Assembly: GCF_014397005.1 (NCBI RefSeq) | Contig: NZ_JACGWS010000006.1 | Coordinates: forward strand, 1-64,000 | Origin: Kordia aestuariivivens | GTDB taxonomy: Bacteria; Bacteroidota; Bacteroidia; Flavobacteriales; Flavobacteriaceae | Reading direction: 5' to 3' | Length of the DNA stretch: 64,000 nt | Part shown: piece by piece, positions 1-7,115 of the stretch | How the letters are laid out: the number at the start of each line of letters is the position of its first letter | How positions within the stretch are numbered: the stretch's first letter is position 1 | Notes under the pieces: generated by a model | What the model saw: only the letters and a program-made list of their open reading frames with translations | Databases searched by the model: none | What the model was told of the DNA's origin: nothing | Translations under genes and position numbers: made by a program

Positions 1-301
1 CTGCACTGATAGAACTTCCGATGAATGTTTTTTGTGTAAACTTAGTATCATCATGTGTTTTGTTTCTGAAAATCCAGATTCCACGTGCTGCAGTTTCTTC
101 ATTAATATGACCGCTAATGCTAATACGCTCTGTTAGTTGGTCCAATCTGAATACGTCTCCGTCTTCTAAGGCTACATTTTGTAATAAGAAGTTTCCATCT
201 GCTAACTGTCTTACTGAACTTTCACTGTTTGTGTTTGTTGTGAAAGAGAATAACATTAAGCTTAACATTGCTAATACTGGTAAAAAGATTTTAGTTTTCA
301 T
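1..301 (-). CDS. Small secreted hypothetical protein, upstream tandem copy (3' part outside window)
   Basis: Partial gene read on the minus strand from an ATG at 301, continuing past base 1. The visible 100 codons start with a cleavable signal peptide (Lys-rich N-terminus, then an Ala/Leu/Met/Phe-rich core ending near SFTTNTN) and continue as a small polar protein. It is a tandem duplicate of the next gene at an exact offset of 465 bases. Over 301 bases only three substitutions are visible (near 131, 143 and 222), and all three are synonymous, so the visible peptide is identical. The duplication extends into the leader: an ATTTAATGGTTTGTA-like stretch follows both starts. I do not recognise the family. 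Export is inferred from the signal peptide; function unknown. Confidence 0.75.
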   Translation of the reverse strand, partial: MKTKIFLPVLAMLSLMLFSFTTNTNSESSVRQLADGNFLLQNVALEDGDVFRLDQLTERISISGHINEETAARGIWIFRNKTHDDTKFTQKTFIGSSISA

Positions 302-382
302 AATTTAATTATTTAATGGTTTGTATAATTTTTAAGTTTGATTTTTTGTAAATATGTATTGTAATTTGAAATGCGGAATAGA

Positions 383-766
383 TTATCTCTGCATGTAACG
401 TTGCATCATTTCATTGATTTCCCCTTGAGCTTGTTCAACAACTTGTAAGTCTTCGCCAGTTAATTCTGCACTGATAGAACTTCCGATGAATGTTTTTTGT
501 GTAAACTTAGTATCATCATGTGTTTTGTTTCTGAAAATCCAGATTCCACGTGCTGCAGTTTCTTCATTAATATGACCGCTAATGCTAATACGTTCTGTTA
601 GTTGATCCAATCTGAATACGTCTCCGTCTTCTAAGGCTACATTTTGTAATAAGAAGTTTCCATCTGCTAACTGTCTTACTGAGCTTTCACTGTTTGTGTT
701 TGTTGTGAAAGAGAATAACATTAAGCTTAACATTGCTAATACTGGTAAAAAGATTTTAGTTTTCAT
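383..766 (-). CDS. Small secreted hypothetical protein, downstream tandem copy
   Basis: Complete 127-residue protein with an N-terminal signal peptide (about residues 1-24) and a mature part of about 100 residues without cysteines. The C-terminus is Gln/Met/Arg-rich (ends MQRYMQR). No catalytic motif or known domain recognised. It is preceded on the same strand by a gene of unknown identity or by the promoter region in the gap that begins at 767, and followed by its near-identical duplicate at 1-301. The central part contains GDVFRLDQL and GIWIFRNK stretches that look like a small beta-rich fold, but this is only an impression. Expression as a two-gene unit from a common or duplicated promoter is plausible because the leader is duplicated too. 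Confidence 0.75.
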   Translation of the reverse strand: MKTKIFLPVLAMLSLMLFSFTTNTNSESSVRQLADGNFLLQNVALEDGDVFRLDQLTERISISGHINEETAARGIWIFRNKTHDDTKFTQKTFIGSSISAELTGEDLQVVEQAQGEINEMMQRYMQR

Positions 767-923
767 AATTTGATTATTTAAATGGTTTGTAATTATTTAA
801 TAGTTTGATTTATTACTTACTCTGTTTAAAGGCTTTTCAGTAACCGCCTCGAATACTATTGCAACAATATTTCATTTGCTAAACAACATCGTAAACATCA
901 CATTTTCAAATGATTACTATTGT

Positions 924-956
924 GATTTATAAATACAATCACCTGATTTATAAATA
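924..956. promoter_or_regulatory. Direct repeat GATTTATAAATA x2, 21-bp spacing
   Basis: The 12-mer GATTTATAAATA occurs at 924-935 and again at 945-956, exactly 21 bp apart (two helical turns). AraC-family regulators commonly bind direct repeats at about this spacing, and two AraC-type regulators are encoded in this window. A similar pair lies at 2268-2300. Regulatory role is inferred. Confidence 0.35.
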
Positions 957-1359
957 TCATGTAGGAGTTTTTTATCCGTTTTCACGTAAATACTGGCTTG
1001 ACAGACGAAAGAAGCGTGATTTTTATAAATTCATAGACTTATAGTGTTCTTTTTGTTTTGCTTAAAAAACAGCGAAATACTAGTAAAATAGAGGATTACG
1101 AAGCCTTTTATTTATAAATACCACTTGTCGCAAACAGAAAATTGTGTGTGATTTTTATGTTTTCCGCGTTTTTTACTTCGATTTGAAAAAAAGGTGTCAA
1201 AAAGTGGTTTTTTTTGGTTGTTTTGAATTGCTTTTTGGAAAGAAATTGTCCTTTTTTCAAAGTTCTCGGTATTGATTTTTAGTTTTTCAGATCCTACGTG
1301 GGTTTTTGAGATGATTCTCTTGGAAAAGTGGTGTGAGTTGATCGTTTTCTATTGTCCAT

Positions 1360-1567
1360 TTTGAAAAAAGCAATAATATATTCTGAGTTGCATCTGGCAG
1401 AAGCCAAAAAAGAAAGAACATTGATATATATTCTAGAAAAAACGATACTGGCTTTGTGATTTTTTTGAAGAAAACAACAATCTATAACGAGTCGCATCTG
1501 GCGGAAGCCAAAAAGTAAAGAAAAGCAATCAGTATTCTAGTAGAAAACTGTCTATTCTACGTCATTT
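1360..1567. repeat. Imperfect tandem repeat, period about 104 bp
   Basis: Two units start with TTTGAA(A/G)AAA at 1360 and 1464. Both contain GCATCTGGC(A/G)GAAGCCAAAAA about 30 bases in and TATTCTAG about 65-70 bases in. A third start (TTTGAAGAAAG) lies at 1568 but then diverges. No open frame runs through the units. Origin unknown; possibly decayed coding repeats. Confidence 0.5.
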
Positions 1568-1700
1568 TTTGAAGAAAGTATTACTATTGATGGACACTGT
1601 TGCCCGTATACTGTACAATGGGACAACAATTTTTAAATATGCTCGGTATTTGAAGTTGAGTTTCATTGTTTTCATTACCATGACTGAAGTTTTTAGGCAC

Positions 1701-1733
1701 AAAAAAAGAGCACTGAAATCAGTACTCCTTTTT
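1701..1733 (-). terminator. Rho-independent terminator-like hairpin
   Basis: Arms GAGCACTGA (1708-1716) and TCAGTACTC (1719-1727) flanked by A7 on the left and T5 on the right. The single non-Watson-Crick position is G-U when read on the minus strand and C-A on the plus strand, so minus-strand transcription is favoured. No solid gene feeds it; a doubtful 73-codon frame ends at 1746. Confidence 0.5.
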
Positions 1734-1968
1734 AGCTTCTATGATTTAAACATTTAATAGATCTGGTAGATATTTGAAATTTTTCATGCAGTATAATTTC
1801 CTGGAATAGGCACGGTATTTTTTAAAAAAAATTAAAACAATGTGTGTATCAATATCAGTACTCACATAGTTACCTATGGTAGGTACAACTTTTAAGTATG
1901 TATTGTGAAGGTGTTCTGTGAGTACTTTTTTTGTGTATTGATATAATTTTGTGATGATTTGACACATA

Positions 1969-1998
1969 CTAATGGCTGCTTTCCCAAACAGCCATTAG
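1969..1998. other. Perfect 10-bp-arm inverted repeat
   Basis: CTAATGGCTG (1969-1978) and CAGCCATTAG (1989-1998) are perfectly complementary around a 10-base loop. No T-run follows on either strand, so it is not a classic terminator. It could be an operator or an RNA stem. Confidence 0.4.
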
Positions 1999-2267
1999 CG
2001 TTGTAATCAAAGTATAGAAGCTGCAATTGCTAATAAATTAGTATTATAATTGCTATATCTAAAAGTTACTTAGGCTTTTTGACACGACCTCTAAGTCTTT
2101 AGCTTTTATTGCTTAAAGCTTTACCAATTACGTTTCATGGGTTTTATTTTTATAGTCTGATTTGTTGTTTTATAGTCTTTTTGGGATTGAACTATTTGTA
2201 GCTTGTTGTAATTTCATAATACAAAGTAATGACCTTATTTGCTATTTATCAAGTGTTTAGCATAGGT

Positions 2268-2300
2268 GTTTGTAAATATCATGCAACGGATTTATAAATC
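2268..2300. promoter_or_regulatory. Second TTT(A/G)TAAAT direct repeat upstream of the TPR-AraC gene
   Basis: GTTTGTAAATAT at 2268-2279 and GATTTATAAATC at 2289-2300; the 9-base cores are 22 bp apart. It lies about 230 bp before the TPR-AraC regulator gene and resembles the pair at 924-956. Candidate autoregulatory site; inferred only. Confidence 0.35.
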
Positions 2301-2530
2301 TCAACAGTATAATTTTACGTGAAACGACCACTATTACTTGCTTTACAAATAGATGTCCGTATTCTTTCAAAAAGTAATATCTTTAGGAGCGTTTATGGAG
2401 GTTTTATAAGAATATTTTGATTAGTTCAATAAAAATGTAGTTTTTATATTACAATTGTTAATGAATTTTAAACATTATATTTATTTTTTAAAACAGTTTT
2501 TATGCCCATTTCAATAAAAATCAAAGAAAA

Positions 2531-4333
2531 GTGAAAGATCACACCCAAAATTTAATTTCTTTTTCGTTCGTACCTACAAGAAAGTATCCTACCTACTTTC
2601 AATTGAGCATTATTTGTATCCTATTTGGTATCACTTCAGCATTTTCACAGGTAAGTTCTGATACTTTTGAAGCTATTAAATCCGATTTCGACGCGTCATC
2701 ACAAAACTCTGAAGAAGCATTAAATGCAGCTACGTTATTTCTGGCGAAAGCCAAAGAAATTAATGATGTCGCACGAATTGTAGAAGGATATGAGTTGTTT
2801 GTTTCAAATTACAGTCATACTGCAAAAGCAATTTTTTATACGGATAGTATTATTTTGTTGACTAAGAATACGAAGCTTGACAATTATCCTGCGGAAGGGT
2901 ATTTGAAAAAAGGAATCCAGTTATATTACAATTCTAAATACAACGATGCGCTGAATAATTTTGCCACTGCTAATGACATGGCGCTGACGAGCAAGAATAT
3001 TAAACAGCAAATTTCCATTAAACATTATATTGGTTTGTTGAAGAATGTGAGTGAAGAACGAGAAGAAGCATTGAAGATTTTTCAAGATAATATTGGATTT
3101 ATACGAAAGAACAATTTTGAAGATAAAGATCCTGAGCAATATTTGAAATCATTATTTGCACTGGCAGATTCATATAATAAAAATCGGGTGTTGGACTCTG
3201 CCGAAGTTGTACATCAACGCGGTATTAAAGCCAGCTTACAACATCCGAATCAGTATTTGTATCCGTGGTTTTTAACTTCTTACGGAATTACGTCTTATTA
3301 TAAGGAGAATTACGCAACAGCAATGGACAGTTTGTTGAAAGCCACTGATTTCCTAAAGAATAACGAAAAAACATTATGCTCCAATTACCTTTATATATAT
3401 AAGTGTTTGGAGAAACAAGGAAAAAATACAGAAGGACTTCGCTATTTGTATAAGGTAGATTCTATTTATGAGCAAAAACCAAAAGTAATTTTTCAGGCCA
3501 GAGATGCGTATGAGTTCTTAAATGCGGAACATAAAGCAGCAAATGATGCAAAACAACAATTGTCTGCTATTGAAAAGTTATTGGTCGTAGATGAAATTAT
3601 TACAGAACGCTATCAAAACTTAGGGAAAAAGATTGTTCAAAAGTATGAAACACCATTAATTATATCTGAAACAGAAGAGTTATTGATTCAAAAAGAAGAA
3701 TTGATCAGTCAGTTACAAGATAAAAACTTCTTATCTGAGAAAAAAGTCTTTGTCCTCATCATTGTTTCAGTGTTGTTAGTATTCATCATTTTTTACTTCT
3801 TCCGAAGAAATGTTGTTTATAAGAAACGATTTAATTCATTGATGGAGGAATATGAACAGAAGAAAGTTTTAAAAGAAAAAGAGAAAGAGGAGAAAAAGAA
3901 AGTGCCTTCTATTGAAAAAATACCTGCATCTGAAACTCAAAAAGAAGCTATCGGATTGCCAAAAGAAATTGTTGATGGCATTTTAGTAAAGCTGCAAAAG
4001 TTTGAAGATACACATCGATTTACCAAAAAGAATTACACACAAACAAAACTCGCAAAAGAGTTAGATACCAATAGTACCTATCTGTCAAAAATTATCAATA
4101 TGACGAAAGGTATGAACTTTGCAAACTACATGAATGAGTTACGAATTGATTATGCAATTACGCAACTTAAAGAGGATAAAGTGTTCCGATCATATACAAT
4201 TAAGGCCATTGCAATGGACGTTGGATTTAATAATGCACAGTCATTTTCCATCGCTTTTCACAAAAAAACGGGCATTAATCCGTCATACTTCCTAAAACAG
4301 CTTGAAAATCAAAAGTCTATTTCAAACAATTGA
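2531..4333 (+). CDS. Membrane-spanning TPR / AraC-type transcriptional regulator (island 1)
   Basis: 600 residues from a GTG start; no in-frame ATG near it would keep the N-terminal hydrophobic segment (about residues 22-40, ending SAFSQ). A long alpha-helical TPR-like region follows, then a transmembrane helix at about 406-425, a Lys/Glu-rich linker, and a C-terminal AraC-type HTH domain at about 500-595 (LDTNSTYLSKIIN, then the second helix pair ending KKTGINPSYF). This architecture suggests a one-component regulator with TPRs outside the inner membrane and DNA-binding in the cytoplasm. It is paralogous to the gene at 21095 (shared LRIDY...LKED.VFRSYTI in the HTH domain). It is followed by a RiPP-like precursor and a peptidase, with a perfect palindrome in between. 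Ligand unknown; the peptide product is one candidate. Confidence 0.85.
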   Translation: MKDHTQNLISFSFVPTRKYPTYFQLSIICILFGITSAFSQVSSDTFEAIKSDFDASSQNSEEALNAATLFLAKAKEINDVARIVEGYELFVSNYSHTAKAIFYTDSIILLTKNTKLDNYPAEGYLKKGIQLYYNSKYNDALNNFATANDMALTSKNIKQQISIKHYIGLLKNVSEEREEALKIFQDNIGFIRKNNFEDKDPEQYLKSLFALADSYNKNRVLDSAEVVHQRGIKASLQHPNQYLYPWFLTSYGITSYYKENYATAMDSLLKATDFLKNNEKTLCSNYLYIYKCLEKQGKNTEGLRYLYKVDSIYEQKPKVIFQARDAYEFLNAEHKAANDAKQQLSAIEKLLVVDEIITERYQNLGKKIVQKYETPLIISETEELLIQKEELISQLQDKNFLSEKKVFVLIIVSVLLVFIIFYFFRRNVVYKKRFNSLMEEYEQKKVLKEKEKEEKKKVPSIEKIPASETQKEAIGLPKEIVDGILVKLQKFEDTHRFTKKNYTQTKLAKELDTNSTYLSKIINMTKGMNFANYMNELRIDYAITQLKEDKVFRSYTIKAIAMDVGFNNAQSFSIAFHKKTGINPSYFLKQLENQKSISNN

Positions 4334-4359
4334 TTACCAGTTTTTTACAATCTGTTTTC

Positions 4360-4387
4360 TATCGTGATATTTGTAAATATCACGATA
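4360..4387. promoter_or_regulatory. 28-bp perfect palindrome upstream of precursor peptide gene
   Basis: Arms of 13 bp, TATCGTGATATTT (4360-4372) and AAATATCACGATA (4375-4387), are perfectly complementary around a GT centre. The element lies 62 bp before the precursor ATG and 26 bp after the regulator stop. No T-run follows, so an operator is more likely than a terminator. Its centre contains TTTGTAAAT, the same core as the repeats at 2268. Confidence 0.55.
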
Positions 4388-4449
4388 CTTCATTATAATT
4401 ACGTATGGTTTTCTTATACATTTACATCGTAATCAAAAATAACTTACCC

Positions 4450-4611
4450 ATGAAAACATTTAAAAGAAATTTAGGAAAATTAAGCTTAGCAAAATTAGTA
4501 ATAGCTAAAGTAGGAAACGTACATAGTATATATGGAGGTTCTATCCCAAAAGAAACTGACAGCTGCCCAATAACATTTAGATGTGGAGGCGACACAATAG
4601 ATACACAATAA
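4450..4611 (+). CDS. RiPP-like precursor peptide, GG-leader type (island 1)
   Basis: 53 residues from the ATG at 4450 (an earlier in-frame ATG at 4405 would add an unrelated hydrophobic stretch). The leader begins MKTFKRNLGKLSLAKLVIAK and reaches a YGG motif near residue 32. A short core follows with two cysteines plus Thr and Ser (contains SCPITFRCGGD). The leader layout (basic N-terminus, L-x-L-x-K-x-x-I, GG) resembles the Bacteroidota natural-product precursors annotated as GG-leader or class I lanthipeptide-like. A TPR-AraC regulator lies upstream and a prolyl oligopeptidase 123 bp downstream. No cyclase or dehydratase gene is adjacent, so modification is uncertain. An unmodified secreted peptide is the main alternative. 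Confidence 0.7.
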   Translation: MKTFKRNLGKLSLAKLVIAKVGNVHSIYGGSIPKETDSCPITFRCGGDTIDTQ

Positions 4612-4734
4612 TATATAGAATTTTATATTTCTCTTTCCCACATTCATAAAATGCTATTTCGGATATCGTGTAAAATATCTTGATTTAGCATTTTATATTT
4701 TATTGCAACTCCTAAACCCTCTACTCATTAATTT

Positions 4735-6912
4735 ATGAAATATCGATCTTTCATTTATATACTCATCTCCTTTGTATTAATTCAATGCAATACGAATAAG
4801 AATCGTCCTAAAGCTGCGCCTATAAAAACCGCAACAAATACGTATTTCTCAAAAAATATTGAAGATCCATATCAATACATGGAAAACTTAAAAGACACAA
4901 CCGTATTGTCTTGGTTGTCTTCTCAAAATAAGTATGCAACTGATATGCTTCAAAATATTTCGGGACGCACACAATTATTGAAAAAGATTGAAGCGAATGA
5001 TAACTTGCGCGCAGAAGCCGTGTTTGACTTAAAAATACTATCGCCCAATGCTTATTACTACTTGAAACATTCAAAAAACCATGAAGCCACTATTCTGTAT
5101 TTTAGAGCAGGAATAGACGGGAAAGAAACTGAAGTTTTTAATTCGGAAAACTACAAATCCGATTCGCAACATACGTATATTATTAATTATTTTCAGCCCA
5201 GCTGGAATGGTAAAAAAATAGCCATTGGTTTTACAAAGAATGATGAAGAATTTTCGGAAGTTGTTGTGTATGATCTTGAAAAACAACAGTTTCACAAAGA
5301 AGTCATTGATCATTGTTGGCCATCTGAACTAGGCGGAATCAACTGGTTGGGAGACGATTCTGGATTTATCTATTTACATATTCCCGATATTGATACAACT
5401 TCACCAAATTATATTTTAAATACTGCAACCGTATTGTATCGTTTGGGCGAAAACCCAAAAGATTTACAGGTTATTTTTTCTAAAAAAACACATCCGCAAC
5501 TTAATTTAACTGCTGCGGATTTTCCCATTGTGCATATTTTTGGAAAAGAACAAAAGTATATGTTTGGTAGAGTTGGCGGCATTGGCTTTAAAGATTATTA
5601 TTATGCGCCAATAACCGAATTAACACAAGAAACCGTGACTTGGAAACCGTTGTTTCAGAAAAAACATAAGGTTGAAAAGTTTATTGCGTATGCAAATGAT
5701 ATTTACTTTTTAAGCGCACAAAAAGCGTCTAATTTCAGTATTTTTAAAACTAGTTTTGATCAGTTAGATTTTGACATGCCAACCGAAGTGATTCCTGCAG
5801 CTGAAGATCAAATTTTAAAAGATTTTACGATTACTACGGAAGGATTGTTTTATACAACTTCAAAAAACGGCGTACTTGCTAATTTATATTGTTTAAAAGA
5901 TAAAAAAATAGACATCGTAACATTGCCAGAAGCTTCTGGAAGTATTAGCTTGGCTACTATTGGGACGAATTTTTCACACTTATGGATTGAGATTGAAAGT
6001 TGGGTGAGTCATAAAAACAGGTATCGCTATAACATACATACGAAAGCTTTTAAGCAAGAAAATATAACGCCTGTTGTAGATTATCCAGAGTTGCGTGATA
6101 TTGTCGTAAAAGAGATTGAAATTACGTCTTATGATGGCGTTAAAGTACCTTTGTCCATCATTTACAAGAAAGGATTGGTGAGAAATGGTGAAAATCGTAT
6201 GTTATTGAACGGTTATGGTTCGTATAATTGGATTAATGCGCCCATGTTGTATCCGTATTTACTGTATTGGATTTCCGAAGGTGGCGTGTATGCTGTTGCA
6301 CATGTGCGCGGCGGCGGCGAAAAAGGTGAACGCTGGCATAAAGATGGATTTAAGTCAAAGAAGCCAAATACCTGGAAAGATTTTATTGCGTGTACTGAGT
6401 ATTTAATTGATGAAAACTATACGTCTTCGGAACGATTTGCCGTTTGGGGCGGAAGTGCTGGCGGGATTACTATTGGTCGCGCTATTACCGAAAGACCCGA
6501 TTTGTACGCAGCTGCCGTAATTAGAGTTGGTTTGTTGAATACGTTACGATCAGAAATTGCACCAAATGGTCAAAATAATATTAAAGAATTCGGAACGGTT
6601 AAAGATTCCTTAGAGTTTGAAGCGTTGTTGCGTATGGACGCGTATCATCATGTTGAAAAGAACACCGCATATCCAGCAGTGTTACTCACCGCAGGACTGA
6701 ATGATTCTAGAGTTGCTGCCTGGCAACCTGCAAAGTTTGCTGCACGAATGCAAGCGGCAACAAATTCGGAGCATCCAATTTTATTGTCTGTAAATTTTGA
6801 CGAAGGTCATGGTTTTGATCGCACCCAAAAAAGTAAGCGAGAAGAACTTGCAGATATTATTTCTTTTGCATTGTGGCAAACTGGAAGTGATCGGTATCGG
6901 TTGATTCAGTAG
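4735..6912 (+). CDS. Prolyl oligopeptidase family S9 lipoprotein
   Basis: 725 residues, the usual length for S9A prolyl oligopeptidases. A lipoprotein signal (ends LIQC) predicts anchoring in the envelope. The N-terminal region has the propeller-type organisation and the C-terminal third is an alpha/beta hydrolase. The catalytic Ser574 lies in GGSAGG, Asp657 in LNDSR and His692 in DEGHGF, spaced as in the family. The family cleaves after proline in peptides shorter than about 30 residues. The gene follows a RiPP-like precursor whose core contains two prolines (SIPK and SCPIT), so a role in trimming or degrading that peptide is attractive, but general peptide scavenging is equally possible. 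The 3' flank carries a GCGCTTCGC stretch and a degenerate repeat. Confidence 0.9.
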   Translation: MKYRSFIYILISFVLIQCNTNKNRPKAAPIKTATNTYFSKNIEDPYQYMENLKDTTVLSWLSSQNKYATDMLQNISGRTQLLKKIEANDNLRAEAVFDLKILSPNAYYYLKHSKNHEATILYFRAGIDGKETEVFNSENYKSDSQHTYIINYFQPSWNGKKIAIGFTKNDEEFSEVVVYDLEKQQFHKEVIDHCWPSELGGINWLGDDSGFIYLHIPDIDTTSPNYILNTATVLYRLGENPKDLQVIFSKKTHPQLNLTAADFPIVHIFGKEQKYMFGRVGGIGFKDYYYAPITELTQETVTWKPLFQKKHKVEKFIAYANDIYFLSAQKASNFSIFKTSFDQLDFDMPTEVIPAAEDQILKDFTITTEGLFYTTSKNGVLANLYCLKDKKIDIVTLPEASGSISLATIGTNFSHLWIEIESWVSHKNRYRYNIHTKAFKQENITPVVDYPELRDIVVKEIEITSYDGVKVPLSIIYKKGLVRNGENRMLLNGYGSYNWINAPMLYPYLLYWISEGGVYAVAHVRGGGEKGERWHKDGFKSKKPNTWKDFIACTEYLIDENYTSSERFAVWGGSAGGITIGRAITERPDLYAAAVIRVGLLNTLRSEIAPNGQNNIKEFGTVKDSLEFEALLRMDAYHHVEKNTAYPAVLLTAGLNDSRVAAWQPAKFAARMQAATNSEHPILLSVNFDEGHGFDRTQKSKREELADIISFALWQTGSDRYRLIQ

Positions 6913-6996
6913 GTGTTAGGTTTTGGGGCGCTTCGCTTTTGGGTTTTAGCAAAATTAAAAATATACTGCTGAAAACTTATAGATTATTCAACAAAC

Positions 6997-7025
6997 AGAT
7001 TACTTCGTCGCTCACTTCTCGTGAT
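6997..7025. repeat. Fragment of a dispersed intergenic repeat
   Basis: AGATTACTTCGTCG followed by CTCACTTCTCGTGAT resembles the right half of the element at 35802-35885 (AGATTACTTCGCCG then CCTCCTCGAAATGAC). It is of the kind commonly scattered between genes in Bacteroidota. Confidence 0.4.
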
Positions 7026-7060
7026 AACTGAAAGTCCAACAATCTAAATATGTCCAAACA

Positions 7061-7092
7061 AAAAAGAGCGCTATTGCTAGCACTCTTTTTTT
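7061..7092 (-). terminator. Terminator of the TonB receptor / DUF5689 operon
   Basis: Arms GAGCGCTA and TAGCACTC around TTGC, flanked by A5 and T7. The one imperfect pair is G-U on the minus strand and C-A on the plus strand. It sits 24 bp beyond the stop at 7116. Confidence 0.7.
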
Positions 7093-7115
7093 GATATATT
7101 GTATGTTTTGGAATC

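Larger units (their letters stand above)
767..2530. other. Long gene-poor region (1.76 kb) with hairpins and AT-rich repeats
   Basis: No convincing conserved gene is visible. It holds two TTTATAAAT-core pairs (924-956 and 2268-2300), an imperfect repeat with a period near 104 bp (from 1360), a terminator-like hairpin at 1701-1733 and a perfect 10-bp-arm hairpin at 1969-1998. A 73-codon minus-strand frame (1746-1967) ends just before the terminator-like hairpin and could be a small gene or a remnant, but its composition is unremarkable and it has no recognisable motif. The region looks like decayed sequence plus regulatory DNA for the regulator gene at 2531. Confidence 0.6.

Noticed and set aside
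1746-1967. 73-codon minus-strand frame ending before a terminator-like hairpin
   Set aside because: Suggestive position, but the sequence has no motif, no clear start signal and composition expected of AT-rich non-coding DNA; kept only as a note in the gap entry.
6913-6950. GGCGCTTCGCTTTTGGG stretch after the prolyl oligopeptidase gene, similar to AGACCGCTTCGCTG near 12565
   Set aside because: Short GC-rich hairpin-like scraps with GTGTTAGGT-like flanks occur after several genes; too short and variable to call as a defined element.
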